Below are positions 36,101 through 44,057 of a DNA stretch of 64,000 nt, one piece after another; positions within the stretch are counted from its first letter, which is position 1; each line of letters starts with the position of its first letter. The DNA is from Nocardia sp. CC227C (GTDB taxonomy: Bacteria; Actinomycetota; Actinomycetes; Mycobacteriales; Mycobacteriaceae). The stretch lies in assembly GCF_030767025.1 (NCBI RefSeq), contig NZ_JASITE010000005.1:310001-374000 (forward strand), written 5' to 3'. The translations under genes were made by a program, and so were the position numbers. The notes beneath the pieces were generated by a model, which worked only from the letters and a program-made list of their open reading frames with translations, had not been told where the DNA came from and did no database searches.

Positions 36101-37678
36101 TCGGTCACCGTCGCGCAGGCTTCCAACAGTTCCGACAGCACGAACTTCGCGTTCGAAGCCTCCTTGGAACTGTCGTGGAAGGCTGACATCCGCTCGGTCG
36201 CCGCACCGCTCGGCGTCGGTATCACCACACCGCTGGGAGAGGTGGCGCCGAGCGTGAAATTCGGTGGCGGATACAACTTCTCGCACGGATGGACCAGCGA
36301 CCACAAGATCCAGCGCGGCATCGCCACCACCCGTGCCACCTCGGTCAAATTGACCGGTTCGTGGGAGGACCCGGCCAAGCTGCTCAATGCGGCGGTGGGG
36401 CGGCGTTTCCTACCGGCGAACACCGGGTTCGCCGTCGTCCGGTCCGAGACGGTCGACCTCTTCGCGATCCGGCTGGCACACAACAACGCGCTGGTCTCCT
36501 ACCGGATTCTGCCGAGCCCGGATATCCCGCGCGACTGGAACCTCATCCCGTTCCCGATCAACCCCCGCTACACCAAGCAGGGCACCCTGGACGGCTCGAT
36601 CGGTTCCACCGACGCCGGCAAGGTCCTCGATCCCGACTACCCGCAGGCCGCCGGGCGGGGAGAGTACAGCTACTTCAAACCGACCGAGGCCTACGGCATC
36701 AAGCGCCGGATTCAGCGCGAACAGCAACGGCTGCGCGGGCTCTACGCGTCGATGTCGACCACGCCACCCGCCGACCCCAATGCGAACGCCGCCGGTCGCA
36801 TGCTCAACGAACTGTCCCGGCACTCGGTCGCCCCGCCCGACAGAAAGGGCTCCGACAGCGCCGCCACCGAGGTGGCGAAGAGCTTCGCGCGCCGCGATCT
36901 GGCCAACACCTACGTGTGGACCGCGGCGGGCGGATTCTTCGCCGAAACCAGCGAAACCACCGACGTGGTCTCCGAAACCATGGCCAGCTCTTACACCACC
37001 GGATGGAAGGCCTCCGGCGGCGGTGGGCTCTCCTTCGGCGTTTTCGGGGCCGGAGCCAGCATCAACTTCGAACTCTCCGGCGGGGCCTCGCACAGCACCA
37101 CGCAGAGCAAATCCAAGGATGCGACCCGCGGCTTCGGCCTCGACGTCTCGTGCGGTCCCAGCGGCGACCTCAATCGCTACGACACCGGGGGCAAACTGGT
37201 CTTCGATGCCGCCGGGCGTCCGACCAAGGTGCCCGGCAAGGTCGACGCCTACCGCTTCATGACCTTCTACCTGGGCTCCGACAAGGCCAATTTCGAGGAC
37301 TTCTACGGCAAGGTCGTCGATCCGGTCTGGCTCGCCCAGAGCCAGGACGCCAACGCCGCGGCCCTGCGCCAGGCCCAGCACTCGGCGAAGAAGCCGCCCT
37401 GCTGGCGCATCATGCACCGCGTCACCTACATCAGCCGCATCCTGCAATCCATCCCGCCGTCGACCGCCAGCCCGCTGGAGAAGGCGATGCGCGCGGAGAA
37501 CATCGACAGCAACTTCGAGTTGATCAAACGCCTCGAACCCTACGTCCGCGACGCCACCGCTTCCCGCACCGAACTCACCGCCGCCACCAAGAACGCGCTG
37601 GCCCTGCACCTGCCCGAACTACTCCCCAACGCCGAGGACATCACCACCTACCTGGCCCAGTACTACGGAACCGCCTGA
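30185..37678 (+). CDS. Giant LamG-repeat protein with pore-former-like C-terminal region
   Basis: 2497 residues, ATG after GAAGGAGG. No signal peptide or lipobox at the N-terminus. Order: a beta-rich N-terminal region (1-310); LamG jelly roll at about 322-520 (TVEAWIRPT, HIAVTFDGDRAELYLDG, IDEIRVWNRTRS, LIAYYRFDEG); coiled coil about 635-690; mixed domain; coiled coil about 889-935; LamG-like domains near 1208, 1276, 1514 and 1728, each with an E.RVW motif; then GYIEGAPPVPSENL at about 1937. Two Ser/Thr-rich alternating segments follow, at about 1950-1998 (VAFRQSDSVTVAQASNSSDS) and 2248-2330 (ETSETTDVVSETMASSYTTG, FGVFGAGASINFELSGG). These resemble the membrane-inserting hairpins of aerolysin or MACPF-type proteins. 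Possibly a toxin or glycan-binding pore former; inference only. Confidence 0.7.
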   Translation: MPVPQLVKVYSQRRYLHTTLVQHQGTTVAFAMDDTRRIFYSVLDMSRDTGDAYDTENWGDNPRELKFPNEIAQVGYAAAGAAVLPTIKRGGRVEASSSETLRPDDIDPFLSTTARLGAAAPFQVVSDGTNVLVFRQSIDAAHADMVFKLPNGTVTGTAGTERVAVVDNTLLCDRFILAGSELRPLMEVRYQRSRQRTRPESYRDTLSTKDMDGYPFYEPTQELTFVRHLTDGAFTILLLPTQVTDVRRWQLFARNGTTQRIDAFNIEQSADGLFNTMGSQFYTSPDPAHTAAVFERRPGTCPFTGKPLVPVASKSDFAQTALRFSGTAFTYVNLHNPASLTFTTPKCTVEAWIRPTAPNGTILTKHDSNQVQGTFTLALSGKGTVTVRRGGAALLESDRPVPMGTYCHIAVTFDGDRAELYLDGVQSGAGLLPIGTLTTTDVLIGAQQGGAAWYNGEIDEIRVWNRTRSPAELARDRCLCLIGNEPGLIAYYRFDEGSGTTLFDRTDNRADGTVNKATWVTSHAPIGDRPGMRRDSFTFADRTIVSGLTATLYFQQENAVAGYATDEKPLKKQARVLLAGVTAGPPPPGGTAGRSYVATLDFAVGRDGRLAQVPDRITLPAVGKPATAPDLDRISALEQAIKALQTRIANDEALLAQPVPDAQAIAAWQAERTSVAAEVARLQAQYDRENTVTNWTYRIRNAIDNSFMTAYPAGDQGMRLTATMDPREGCALFRIRDTGVRAGDGRPYYLIAPPYSPGGGFATPLRVSDARPGNNHGPLIGQPPTGAPDVIFFDFQYMSHGVPGPEPGSGSWARFLIDVADASSTEGEIIAQSNGRQVLFRPMASGKDYPGEEDRYRTVNEGETVDPKAVRFIFQRYTLPSGVDVTLQTARDKLSDLDTKIDDAQRKTARIAEAKARIAAAELELAAELNELAVLTGGAQGSADTVLPMPYLGADRRGLSYAGGLLAFAWTPDTPFLADSTVGHVALYFRGGEGQFFAAYYDTTVSRSSRKLATDTAPLRLVSRDALIDLTGTTVVVTDGDTPQRCTVTITTGTEVETFRQVPRTPVQFASVLNGDPDTTSVLVGLVQQADAKTLTLAEPTPNVLPGGSAISVGDKAFLVAAHTPAGAKSLTVVAGDTTGIAAGTEIRSVFYAAGWATATRAGVSLHTGSTRIRVDATSTTGSVVNGSAAGLVAGRTMQWRAEAPGRAFSFDGKQNRLALPAALLPQTAAPGDFTLEAWILPDRVPDSARVLHANTGTGGSDSRYTLGVAPAPLLTALTFDDGKDRVDCGPIPLGGDFTIEFLAKRQAVSGRTEFLVVQGDPTANNLLHIGFRHDNTFVFGFFGNNDLNIATAFTDLQWHHWAAVYDRANGVQILYRDGEKIGQRDVATPYGGGGDLYLAGWPRAQMAAKVRMDEVRVWSRVRSAAEIYLDMGRRVGGRETGLLRCWSFAGKRATDRSPAGQDGQLVGNPSQAPSSLGGHQVFAALGDRIVRSRDAFPTNEWEHLALTVRPSWAIRLDGGGYLDAGRDEPFNIVGDLTLEVFTTVDRIGLIQGLASFGSVGSGESGGVPYQLQVLSNGILRFSFVDLDGNAQHHESTRPITVGAFHRLAVVRKGGNEIHFYIDGDTAGTSRYEGSAPQGGPGPLEFGRVRVGSAAAGLRGTLSEVRLWRVARSPADVCREAPPRSSGLVAHWRFQENSGYVTVDTTGTYRAELNDASWTRSPDPAASPAQLYRNGEAVVFDIVGATDDLRTAGYGDTQFTIGGRLVGGTLQEPFSGVLEEVRVWHTLRTQEQILDNLFTRLKGERDQLIACYSFDLALGADATSALRDSGLRGNDLEFGSTDQKPRMVLSTAPLSTDTAQVRSALSGVSTAFQDRISNIPAATEYADAQIDHQGRLTGVMKRCYSYRRGDKWYLITGYKIGNLVTEWIGQAQFDPQIIGYIEGAPPVPSENLTGSSTADLTGTSSVAFRQSDSVTVAQASNSSDSTNFAFEASLELSWKADIRSVAAPLGVGITTPLGEVAPSVKFGGGYNFSHGWTSDHKIQRGIATTRATSVKLTGSWEDPAKLLNAAVGRRFLPANTGFAVVRSETVDLFAIRLAHNNALVSYRILPSPDIPRDWNLIPFPINPRYTKQGTLDGSIGSTDAGKVLDPDYPQAAGRGEYSYFKPTEAYGIKRRIQREQQRLRGLYASMSTTPPADPNANAAGRMLNELSRHSVAPPDRKGSDSAATEVAKSFARRDLANTYVWTAAGGFFAETSETTDVVSETMASSYTTGWKASGGGGLSFGVFGAGASINFELSGGASHSTTQSKSKDATRGFGLDVSCGPSGDLNRYDTGGKLVFDAAGRPTKVPGKVDAYRFMTFYLGSDKANFEDFYGKVVDPVWLAQSQDANAAALRQAQHSAKKPPCWRIMHRVTYISRILQSIPPSTASPLEKAMRAENIDSNFELIKRLEPYVRDATASRTELTAATKNALALHLPELLPNAEDITTYLAQYYGTA

Positions 37679-37827
37679 CCGCCGCATCGAGCCCGACCGC
37701 CTCGGCGTCCACGACGAGAAGCCACGGCGTCCGGATGTCGCGAGGCTGCCGGCGGGACTGTCGGATCAACGGCGGCGGACATTCGCCTGCCGCCGATGCC
37801 GCGACTCTCGCTGGCTGGGGTCGTAGT

Positions 37828-37858
37828 CCGATTCGCTCGACGGCCTCGAGCGAATCGG
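37828..37858. terminator. Hairpin terminator after giant LamG gene
   Basis: A perfect 13-bp stem (CCGATTCGCTCGA with TCGAGCGAATCGG), loop CGGCC, 150 bp after the stop of the giant gene. No long T run. Confidence 0.6.
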
Positions 37859-37935
37859 GCCGGGGCGGGGTTCGTACGCTAGCGGCACGATGCCGGGCAT
37901 ATCGAATCCACGGTTATGGCGCTGGGGTGAGCGCG

Positions 37936-38514
37936 ATGTTTGAGCTCCTCGGGATCACGGTCGAGGGGGCGTTGGCGGTCGCGTTCGCCACCGCCGGGAT
38001 GTACCTCGTCATGATGGTGCTGGTGCGACTGCTCGGGCAGCGGGTGTTGTCCGGGATGTCTAGTTTCGACCTGGTCGCGGTGATCGCCTTCGGGGCGGTG
38101 ATCGGGCGCGCCACGCTGGGAGATTCGCTGCGCCTCGCCGGCGGGGTCGTCGCGTTGGTGACGCTGGTGGCCATTCAGGCACTCGTCGGCATGGTGCGGG
38201 GGACCCGGGTCGGCTCGCGGGCGGTGGTCAACCGGCCGGTGCTGCTGATGGCAGGGCGGCAGGTGCTGGAATCGCACCTGCGGACCTGTCATGTGTCTCG
38301 TGCGGAGCTGCATTCCAGATTGCGTCAGGCGGGCATCGCCCACCCCGATGACGTCGGTGCCGTGATCTTCGAACCCTCCGGCAGCATCAGCGTGCTGCGC
38401 TCGGGCCGACCGATCGATCCGAGCCTGCTCGCCGACGTCGTCGGGGCGGAACTGCTCCGCCATGACCCAACCCCGTCGATGAGCCCGGAACGGCCGGAAC
38501 GTCCCCCGCACTAG
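37936..38514 (+). CDS. DUF421 (YetF-like) membrane protein
   Basis: 192 residues from ATG 37936 (GTG 37927 is an alternative). Three membrane helices, with the DUF421 signature in MVLVRLLGQRVLSGMSSFDL and VAVIAFGAVIGRATLGD, then a cytoplasmic beta domain (NRPVLLMAGRQVLESHLRTC, DDVGAVIFEPSGSISVL). In Bacillus, YetF-type proteins affect spore or envelope properties; no function is established in actinobacteria. Monocistronic as far as can be seen. Confidence 0.88.
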   Translation: MFELLGITVEGALAVAFATAGMYLVMMVLVRLLGQRVLSGMSSFDLVAVIAFGAVIGRATLGDSLRLAGGVVALVTLVAIQALVGMVRGTRVGSRAVVNRPVLLMAGRQVLESHLRTCHVSRAELHSRLRQAGIAHPDDVGAVIFEPSGSISVLRSGRPIDPSLLADVVGAELLRHDPTPSMSPERPERPPH

Positions 38515-38766
38515 GGTGGAACTCGTATCTACGCACGGCACATGGGGGACGGATGACCGATACGACAGTCGTCGTCGAGCGGGCCGACGAGCTCGGCGAG
38601 CAGTATCGGCGGGCGTGTCGCCGGGGCCTGACGGGTTCGTGGGCGCACCGCCGACACCTCACCGCCCCGAAACACTATGGTCGAACCTGCCGCCGGTCGC
38701 GCGCACGAGCCGGACACGGCGGACGATTCGCTGTGCCGAGGAAAGAATACAGAGGAGGAAATCACG

Positions 38767-39342
38767 ATGGGTGTCAGCCTGGCCAAGGGTGGCAATGTCT
38801 CGCTGTCGAAGCAGGCGCCGAATCTGACCGCGGTGGCGGTCGGGCTCGGGTGGGATGTGCGATCCACCACGGGAACGGACTTCGATCTCGACGCGAGCGC
38901 GCTGGCGTGCGGGTCGGATCTGAAGGTGGCGTCGGATCAGCACTTCGTCTTCTACAACAACCTGCGGTCGCCGGAGGGAAGCATCGAGCACACCGGCGAC
39001 AACCTCACCGGTGAGGGCGAGGGCGATGACGAGGTGATCAACGTCGATCTGGCGAATACGCCGCCGACGATCACCAATATCTTCTTCCCGGTGTCGATTC
39101 ACGATGCGGTGGCGCGGCAGCAGTCGTTCGGACAGGTGCGCAATGCGTTCATTCGCGTCGTGGACCGCAGCAACGGCACCGAGCTGGCGCGCTACGACCT
39201 CACCGAGGACGCCTCCACCGAGACCGCGATGGTGTTCGGGGAGCTGTACCGCAGTGGCGCGGAATGGAAGTTCCGGGCCATCGGGCAGGGCTACGCCTCG
39301 GGCCTGGCGGGCATCGCCCGCGACTACGGGGTCAATATCTGA
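38767..39342 (+). CDS. TerD-family stress protein
   Basis: 191 residues from ATG 38767 after AGAGGAGG. Starts MGVSLAKGGNVSLSKQAP, then VAVGLGWDVR, FDLDASALAC, the acidic calcium-binding loops (GDNLTGEGEGDDEVINVDL) and ARYDLTEDASTETAMVFGEL, all standard TerD features. TerD proteins bind calcium and belong to the tellurite/stress-resistance group. No other ter gene is nearby, so it is a stand-alone copy. Confidence 0.95.
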   Translation: MGVSLAKGGNVSLSKQAPNLTAVAVGLGWDVRSTTGTDFDLDASALACGSDLKVASDQHFVFYNNLRSPEGSIEHTGDNLTGEGEGDDEVINVDLANTPPTITNIFFPVSIHDAVARQQSFGQVRNAFIRVVDRSNGTELARYDLTEDASTETAMVFGELYRSGAEWKFRAIGQGYASGLAGIARDYGVNI

Positions 39343-39478
39343 GGCCGCAGTCGACCTGAGCGCGCCCTGAGCGCTTCCCGCGTCGGGGAGACCCGAACGC
39401 TCCCAGGACCATCCGCACGATTCGACACGACATCCGCTGGGTGCCAAGCTTTCCGGGGTTCGAACTCTGAAAGAAAGT

Positions 39479-40336
39479 GTGGCGGTGGAGGATACGGTCG
39501 ATTCGGTGGCCCGTGCGGATTGGCGGGTGGCCCTGGAGCGGTGGGTCGACTCACCACGGGTGCGCAGCGCGACGACCGCGCTGATTCTGGGCAATGCGGT
39601 GGTGCTCGGTATCGAGACCTCCGCGACGGCACGCGCGCATGCCGAAGAGCTGCTGACGGGCCTGGATCACGCCTTTCTCGCGTTCTTCGTGGTGGAGCTG
39701 GCACTGAAGCTGATCGCGATCGGACCGCGGTTCTTCCGATCCGGCTGGAACGTCTTCGATTTCGTCATCATCGGCGTCGCGTTGGCGCCAGCCGTCGGGC
39801 CGCTGTCGGTGCTGCGTACCCTGCGGGTGCTGCGGGTGATGCGGCTGCTGTCGACGGTGCGGCGGCTGCGCATGCTGGTCGATTCGCTGGCCCAGGCGCT
39901 GCCCGGCATCGGCTGGTCCGCGGCGCTGCTCGGACTGCTGTTCTACGTGTTCGCCGTCGTCGGCACCGAGATGTTCGGCCAGCGCTTCCCGGACTGGTTC
40001 GGCGATCTCGGCCGTAGCCTCTACAGCCTGTTCCAGATCATGACGCTGGAAAGCTGGTCGATGGGCATCGCCCGCCCGGTCATGGCCGAGTACTCCTACG
40101 CCTGGCTGTACTTCGTACCGTTCATTCTGCTGACCAGCTTCGTGGTGCTGAATCTGTTCATCGCGATCATCGTCAGCGCGACCCAGGAAGTCCATGACCA
40201 GGATCAGCGCGCCGAGCTCGAGACGCGCGAGTCGGCCGCGCACGCGGAGCGCCAGGAGATGCTGGAGCTGCTGCGTGCCCTCAACGCCCGCCTCGACGCG
40301 CTCGAACGCGGCCTGGACCGAGAGCGACTGGTGTAG
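39479..40336 (+). CDS. Bacterial voltage-gated sodium channel (NaChBac-like)
   Basis: 285 residues from GTG 39479. Six membrane segments in the ion-transport fold. S4 has arginines at every third position (LRTLRVLRVMRLLSTVRRLR). The pore loop carries the selectivity filter TLESWSM, which matches the LESW filter of sodium-selective BacNav channels. S6 is VVLNLFIAIIVSATQEV, followed by a C-terminal coiled coil (AERQEMLELLRALNARLDAL) that would hold the tetramer. Isolated gene; BacNav channels are uncommon in this group of bacteria, so it may have been acquired. Confidence 0.92.
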   Translation: MAVEDTVDSVARADWRVALERWVDSPRVRSATTALILGNAVVLGIETSATARAHAEELLTGLDHAFLAFFVVELALKLIAIGPRFFRSGWNVFDFVIIGVALAPAVGPLSVLRTLRVLRVMRLLSTVRRLRMLVDSLAQALPGIGWSAALLGLLFYVFAVVGTEMFGQRFPDWFGDLGRSLYSLFQIMTLESWSMGIARPVMAEYSYAWLYFVPFILLTSFVVLNLFIAIIVSATQEVHDQDQRAELETRESAAHAERQEMLELLRALNARLDALERGLDRERLV

Positions 40337-40362
40337 AACGCCTTTCCGGTCGGGCGGAACGG

Positions 40363-40737
40363 TCAGTTCGCCCACGGCGGTTCGACCACGGTGCCGTCGA
40401 GCAGTTCTCCGGTGAAGCCGACGGTGGTGGATACCAGCACGGTGGCGGGGTCGTCGGAGTCGTTGCCGAGGGCGATGGTCGAGCCGGTGGGGGCGACGGC
40501 GGCGTCGCCGGGCGCGAGCGTGGCGGTGACGCCGTCGATGGTGAGGGTGACCGCGCCGTCGAGCAGGACGAAGGCTTCCTCGCTCAGGATGCGGTGCGGT
40601 ACACCGGCGGTGGCGGGAGCCACCTCCACCTTCCAGACGCAGACCTCCGCGCTGCCGGAGGACGGGCGGATCAACGGGGTGAAACGGGAGCCGTGCAGGT
40701 GATGCACGGGAGCTTCGGCGGCGCGGACTATGGGCAT
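40363..40737 (-). CDS. Cupin-domain protein
   Basis: 124 residues, ATG at 40737 after AAAAGGAG. Single cupin barrel: VEVAPATAGVPHRILSEEAF, TLTIDGVTATLAPGDAAVAP. One histidine and the EE pair are kept in motif 1, but motif 2 lacks its histidine. Divergent from a MarR regulator across two inverted repeats, so likely MarR-controlled. Substrate unknown. Confidence 0.8.
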   Translation of the reverse strand: MPIVRAAEAPVHHLHGSRFTPLIRPSSGSAEVCVWKVEVAPATAGVPHRILSEEAFVLLDGAVTLTIDGVTATLAPGDAAVAPTGSTIALGNDSDDPATVLVSTTVGFTGELLDGTVVEPPWAN

Positions 40738-40761
40738 CGGATCTCCTTTTGGTCCAGCAGC

Positions 40762-40798
40762 TTGTCTAAATAGTCAAGCTTGTTGACCTTCCTGTCAA
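40762..40798. promoter_or_regulatory. Two MarR-type operator half-palindromes
   Basis: TTGTCTAAATAGTCAA (40762-40777, imperfect) and TTGACCTTCCTGTCAA (40783-40798, arms TTGAC/GTCAA perfect). Centres are 21 bp apart, two helical turns, in the gap between divergent cupin and MarR genes. Confidence 0.65.
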
Positions 40799-40814
40799 GT
40801 GCCAGAATCTCCCC

Positions 40815-41261
40815 ATGCCCGCACCCGCTCGAGATCTGCCGCCGCTCCTGCTCGCCGCCGCCGCAGCGGTCACCGATGCCATCCACGCGGGCGTCGTGGC
40901 CGCCGGATTCACCGATGTGCGGCCGACACACGGATTCGCCTTCGCCCGCATGGCTCCGCACGGGGCCACGGTCGGCGAGATCGCCGAACACCTCGGGGTC
41001 ACCAAGCAGGCGGCCAGTCAACTGGTGGACGAGCTGGTGCGCAAGGGTTACGCCGAGCGCAATCCGCATCCGGTGGATTCGCGCGCCCGGCTGATCACCC
41101 TGACCGGCCGCGGGTGGGCCTGCACCCGGGCGGCCGATGCCGCGGCGGCGGACCTCACCGCCCACTGGACCGCCACCCTCGGCGATTCGACAGTGGGCGC
41201 GCTGCGTGACGCGCTGGCGCGGGTGGTCACGCCCGGACGGGTCCGACCGGCCGCCTGGTGA
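40815..41261 (+). CDS. MarR-family transcriptional regulator
   Basis: 148 residues from ATG 40815. Winged helix-turn-helix: ATVGEIAEHLGVTKQAASQL, VDELVRKGYAERNPHPVDSR and ARLITLTGRG (the wing). Divergent from a cupin gene, with two inverted repeats between them. The ATG follows the second repeat by only 16 bases, so the transcript may be leaderless or very short and directly repressed. Confidence 0.88.
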   Translation: MPAPARDLPPLLLAAAAAVTDAIHAGVVAAGFTDVRPTHGFAFARMAPHGATVGEIAEHLGVTKQAASQLVDELVRKGYAERNPHPVDSRARLITLTGRGWACTRAADAAAADLTAHWTATLGDSTVGALRDALARVVTPGRVRPAAW

Positions 41262-41312
41262 CACCGACCGGCGCGGGAATCACCCTCCCCCGCTGCCGCC
41301 GGTTCTCGCCGC

Positions 41313-43499
41313 TCAGCCGAGACCGGCGAGATCGGCCAACGCCTCCGAGGCGGCCACGTCCGTCAACAGATCCAGATCACCTGTGGTGAAGCGTATTTCG
41401 GTGATCTTCTGGACCGGCTGGATGTCGACGGCTCCGACGACGATCCCCGGGTCCACATCGACGACCAGCTCCAGTCCGTGCCCGAGCGAGCGGCTCAGAC
41501 CGGGTTGGATACCGCCGTCCTGTACGGCGGCCCGATCCCAGCCGCGACGGGTGAGGCCGAGCAGCGCACCCACCGACACGGAGATGCCCTCGAACCGCTC
41601 GATCCGGCGGGTGGCACGTTCCTCCGGCGTGAGCGCGTACACCGGTCGTGCGAGTTGCCGGAACGGCTGGGTGATCTCATAGTCGGCCAAGACCTCACCC
41701 CAGGCCGCGACCGTCTCGCCCAGTTCGAGCGGGTGCGCGATGCCGATGCGCGCGGATTCGGCGAACCGTAGCGGGGCGTCGTCGATGTCGGTCGGCGTGA
41801 AGTCCTCCGCCAGCCGGAAACTCGTCGCGCCGGTCGTCCACACCAGGCGACGCGCGATATGCCGCAGCAGCGGGTGCGCGACCAGGTAGCGGTCGAATTC
41901 CGCTGTGCTCCAGCGCCGCCCGTCGACCATGGCCTGCTCCAGGCGGCGGATCTGGTCGCCCACCACGTCGCGCGCGGCCTTCCTCAGCATGCCGAAACGC
42001 CGGTACGCGGCGGGTGCCAACTCGCCGTCGTCCGCGACACCGGGCTTGGGCAGCGTCTTGCGGCGCTTGCCCGCCTCGTCGATCACGAACGGCGCGAGCT
42101 GTTCGTCGAATCCGACGGTGAAGCGCCGGGGCCCGTAGTCGAGCAGCAGGGTGCCGTTCCCGTCCAGACCGAGGTCGGGAACGAGGCGGTCGGCGAGTTC
42201 GTCGCCGGTCAGGCCGCGCGCGGTGGCGGCCGCACGCAGGCAGCCCGCGGCCGTCGTGCGCTGTCCCGGAGCCTTGGCGCGCTGCGAGATTCGGTGCAGC
42301 TGGATCAGCGCGGCATCGGTGCCGACGGCCCCGAGCACACCGATGGCATGCTTGTCGCTGCCCGCACCCGGCCAGCGCAGCAGCAGCGCGCCCAGCCGCT
42401 CGACGGCCGCGTCATCGGCCAACCAGCAGAACTGGTCGACGACCCAGGCGTTGCGGGCGGGCATGCGGGCGCGCAACCACTGATCGAACAGCGCCCAGCC
42501 GAAGGCCGCCAGTGTTCGGGAATCGCACTGTTCCAATGCTTCTCGCAGACCCGGATACGCCTCGGCGGGGCCGCTCCAGCGATATCCGGGCGACAGCGCC
42601 AGCCCACCGATCAGATTGTCCCGCTCGGCGGCGGACAGCGCGCGGCCGTCACGCAGACGCACCTCGGGGAGCGCGTCGCGGTCCAGCCAGGGCAGTTTGG
42701 GCGGTCGGGCGGGTTTGGCGACCGGTCCTGCCGAGACGACCTCCGGGGTCCCCTCGCCGAGCAGCCGCGCGATACCGGCCGCCGCCTCGTCGCCGAACCC
42801 GCGGGCAGCGGCCACCACCTCCGGCGCGCCGTGCGCCTCGGCGATGAGAGCCAGTGCCGCCTTTGCCTTCTCACGCGGCACCCGCCGCTTGGCGAGCGCA
42901 TCGGGCACCAGGTAGGGCACGGCCGAGAGTCCGTGCCGGGCGAACCAGCCGCGGGCGATGCGCCGCGCCGATTTCAAGCGCACCAGCCAGTCGGCCATCA
43001 GTCGCGCCACCTCGGCGTCGAGGAAGGGCACCAGTGCCGGGCCGTTGTCGTAGGCGCTGGACTTCGCGTTCGGGACGAGCACGTGCAGCGCGTCGCATTC
43101 GAACCGGGCGGCCAGCATCCGGAGGTTCTGCCCGGCCCAGGAGCCGCTGAAGCGCGGCTGCCACTCCGGCAGCAGCGGCGCCACCAGCTCGACCGGAGCC
43201 GCACCGAACATATCCGCCTGATACGTCGGGTTGGTGAGCGCACCGTCACGGTAGGCGCGCACCACCTCTGCCCAGTCCTCGGCACCGCGCAGCGCGCTGG
43301 CCGGGCGCAGTCGGTCCGCGGGGCGCAGCCACTGCGCCCGTTCACCCGGCGCCCAGACGATGCTCCGTTCCGCGGGCGGCTCCAGGCCGGGTACCAGCGG
43401 TATCTCCTTCGCCCGTTCCGCTGCCGCCGCCGCGGCGGCGGTGCGGGCCTGCTGCTCCCACCACGGGTCGACGAGCAGTTCGGGCCGTGCTGCGCTCAT
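41313..43499 (-). CDS. DUF4132 (MolR-like) protein
   Basis: 728 residues from ATG 43499. HEAT-like helical N-terminal two-thirds (many LGALLLRWPG- and LIQLHRISQRAKAPG-type repeats), and a C-terminal DUF4132 domain: QIRRLEQAMVDGRRWSTAEF, HPLLRHIARRLVWTT, HPLELGETVAAWGEVLADYE, QPFRQLARPVYALTPEE. In E. coli, MolR and YehI are members of unknown function. No signal peptide. Divergent from a small gene at 43656. Confidence 0.85.
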   Translation of the reverse strand: MSAARPELLVDPWWEQQARTAAAAAAAERAKEIPLVPGLEPPAERSIVWAPGERAQWLRPADRLRPASALRGAEDWAEVVRAYRDGALTNPTYQADMFGAAPVELVAPLLPEWQPRFSGSWAGQNLRMLAARFECDALHVLVPNAKSSAYDNGPALVPFLDAEVARLMADWLVRLKSARRIARGWFARHGLSAVPYLVPDALAKRRVPREKAKAALALIAEAHGAPEVVAAARGFGDEAAAGIARLLGEGTPEVVSAGPVAKPARPPKLPWLDRDALPEVRLRDGRALSAAERDNLIGGLALSPGYRWSGPAEAYPGLREALEQCDSRTLAAFGWALFDQWLRARMPARNAWVVDQFCWLADDAAVERLGALLLRWPGAGSDKHAIGVLGAVGTDAALIQLHRISQRAKAPGQRTTAAGCLRAAATARGLTGDELADRLVPDLGLDGNGTLLLDYGPRRFTVGFDEQLAPFVIDEAGKRRKTLPKPGVADDGELAPAAYRRFGMLRKAARDVVGDQIRRLEQAMVDGRRWSTAEFDRYLVAHPLLRHIARRLVWTTGATSFRLAEDFTPTDIDDAPLRFAESARIGIAHPLELGETVAAWGEVLADYEITQPFRQLARPVYALTPEERATRRIERFEGISVSVGALLGLTRRGWDRAAVQDGGIQPGLSRSLGHGLELVVDVDPGIVVGAVDIQPVQKITEIRFTTGDLDLLTDVAASEALADLAGLG

Positions 43500-43655
43500 T
43501 CGTGTCGATCTTTCATTCTCCGAACAGGGTTCGCGCAGTATGCCGCAGCGTCCCGACATCCGGCGCGGGCGCATCGCCGCCGACGGGTTCGGTCGCCGCG
43601 GCGCTGTCGGTGGCCGGGACTACCCTGGGATCGCCCCCATCCGAAGGTCTGGACC

Positions 43656-44000
43656 ATGAACGACGCCGCGGACAACGACGACTACGCCCACAGCAAGGCC
43701 GCCGAACACGCGCGCCTGGACAAGGCGCGGCGGCTGGCGGCGTATGTGTGGCTGCGCGATATCAGCAGCGCGGAGCTGCGGGAGCTGCCCATGGCACAGC
43801 TGCGCAAGCTGGCGCGGGAGGCGGGGGTGAATCCGCCCGGCAGCGCGGAGACGTGGCAGGTCGTGGCGCGGCTGCTGGACGCGAAGGACGCGTGGGCGGC
43901 GCGGCACCCGGACCATCCGGCGGCCCGGCGCAGCCATGCCGACGAGAAGATCACCTGGGTGAAGCCGCCGGTGAAGCCGTGGGTCACCGGCGAACACTGA
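43656..44000 (+). CDS. Small hypothetical protein with SAP-like motif
   Basis: 114 residues from ATG 43656. Acidic start, then RLAAYVWLRDISSAELRELP and MAQLRKLAREAGVNPPGSAE, which has the helix-extended loop-helix look of a SAP-like or Rho-N-like motif; the C-terminal tail is basic (ITWVKPPVKPWVTGEH). DNA or RNA binding is possible. No ribosome site of note. Divergent from the DUF4132 gene. Confidence 0.55.
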   Translation: MNDAADNDDYAHSKAAEHARLDKARRLAAYVWLRDISSAELRELPMAQLRKLAREAGVNPPGSAETWQVVARLLDAKDAWAARHPDHPAARRSHADEKITWVKPPVKPWVTGEH

Positions 44001-44057
44001 CCGGTCCGTCCTGCCGCACCGGGCCGGGCGAACGCGGTGCCGGAATCGCATCGGCTC

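Noticed and set aside
38553..39014. Possible small gene starting MTDTTVVVERADELG upstream of TerD
   Set aside because: It has a G-rich upstream sequence but soon loses coding character and runs through the TerD gene in another frame.
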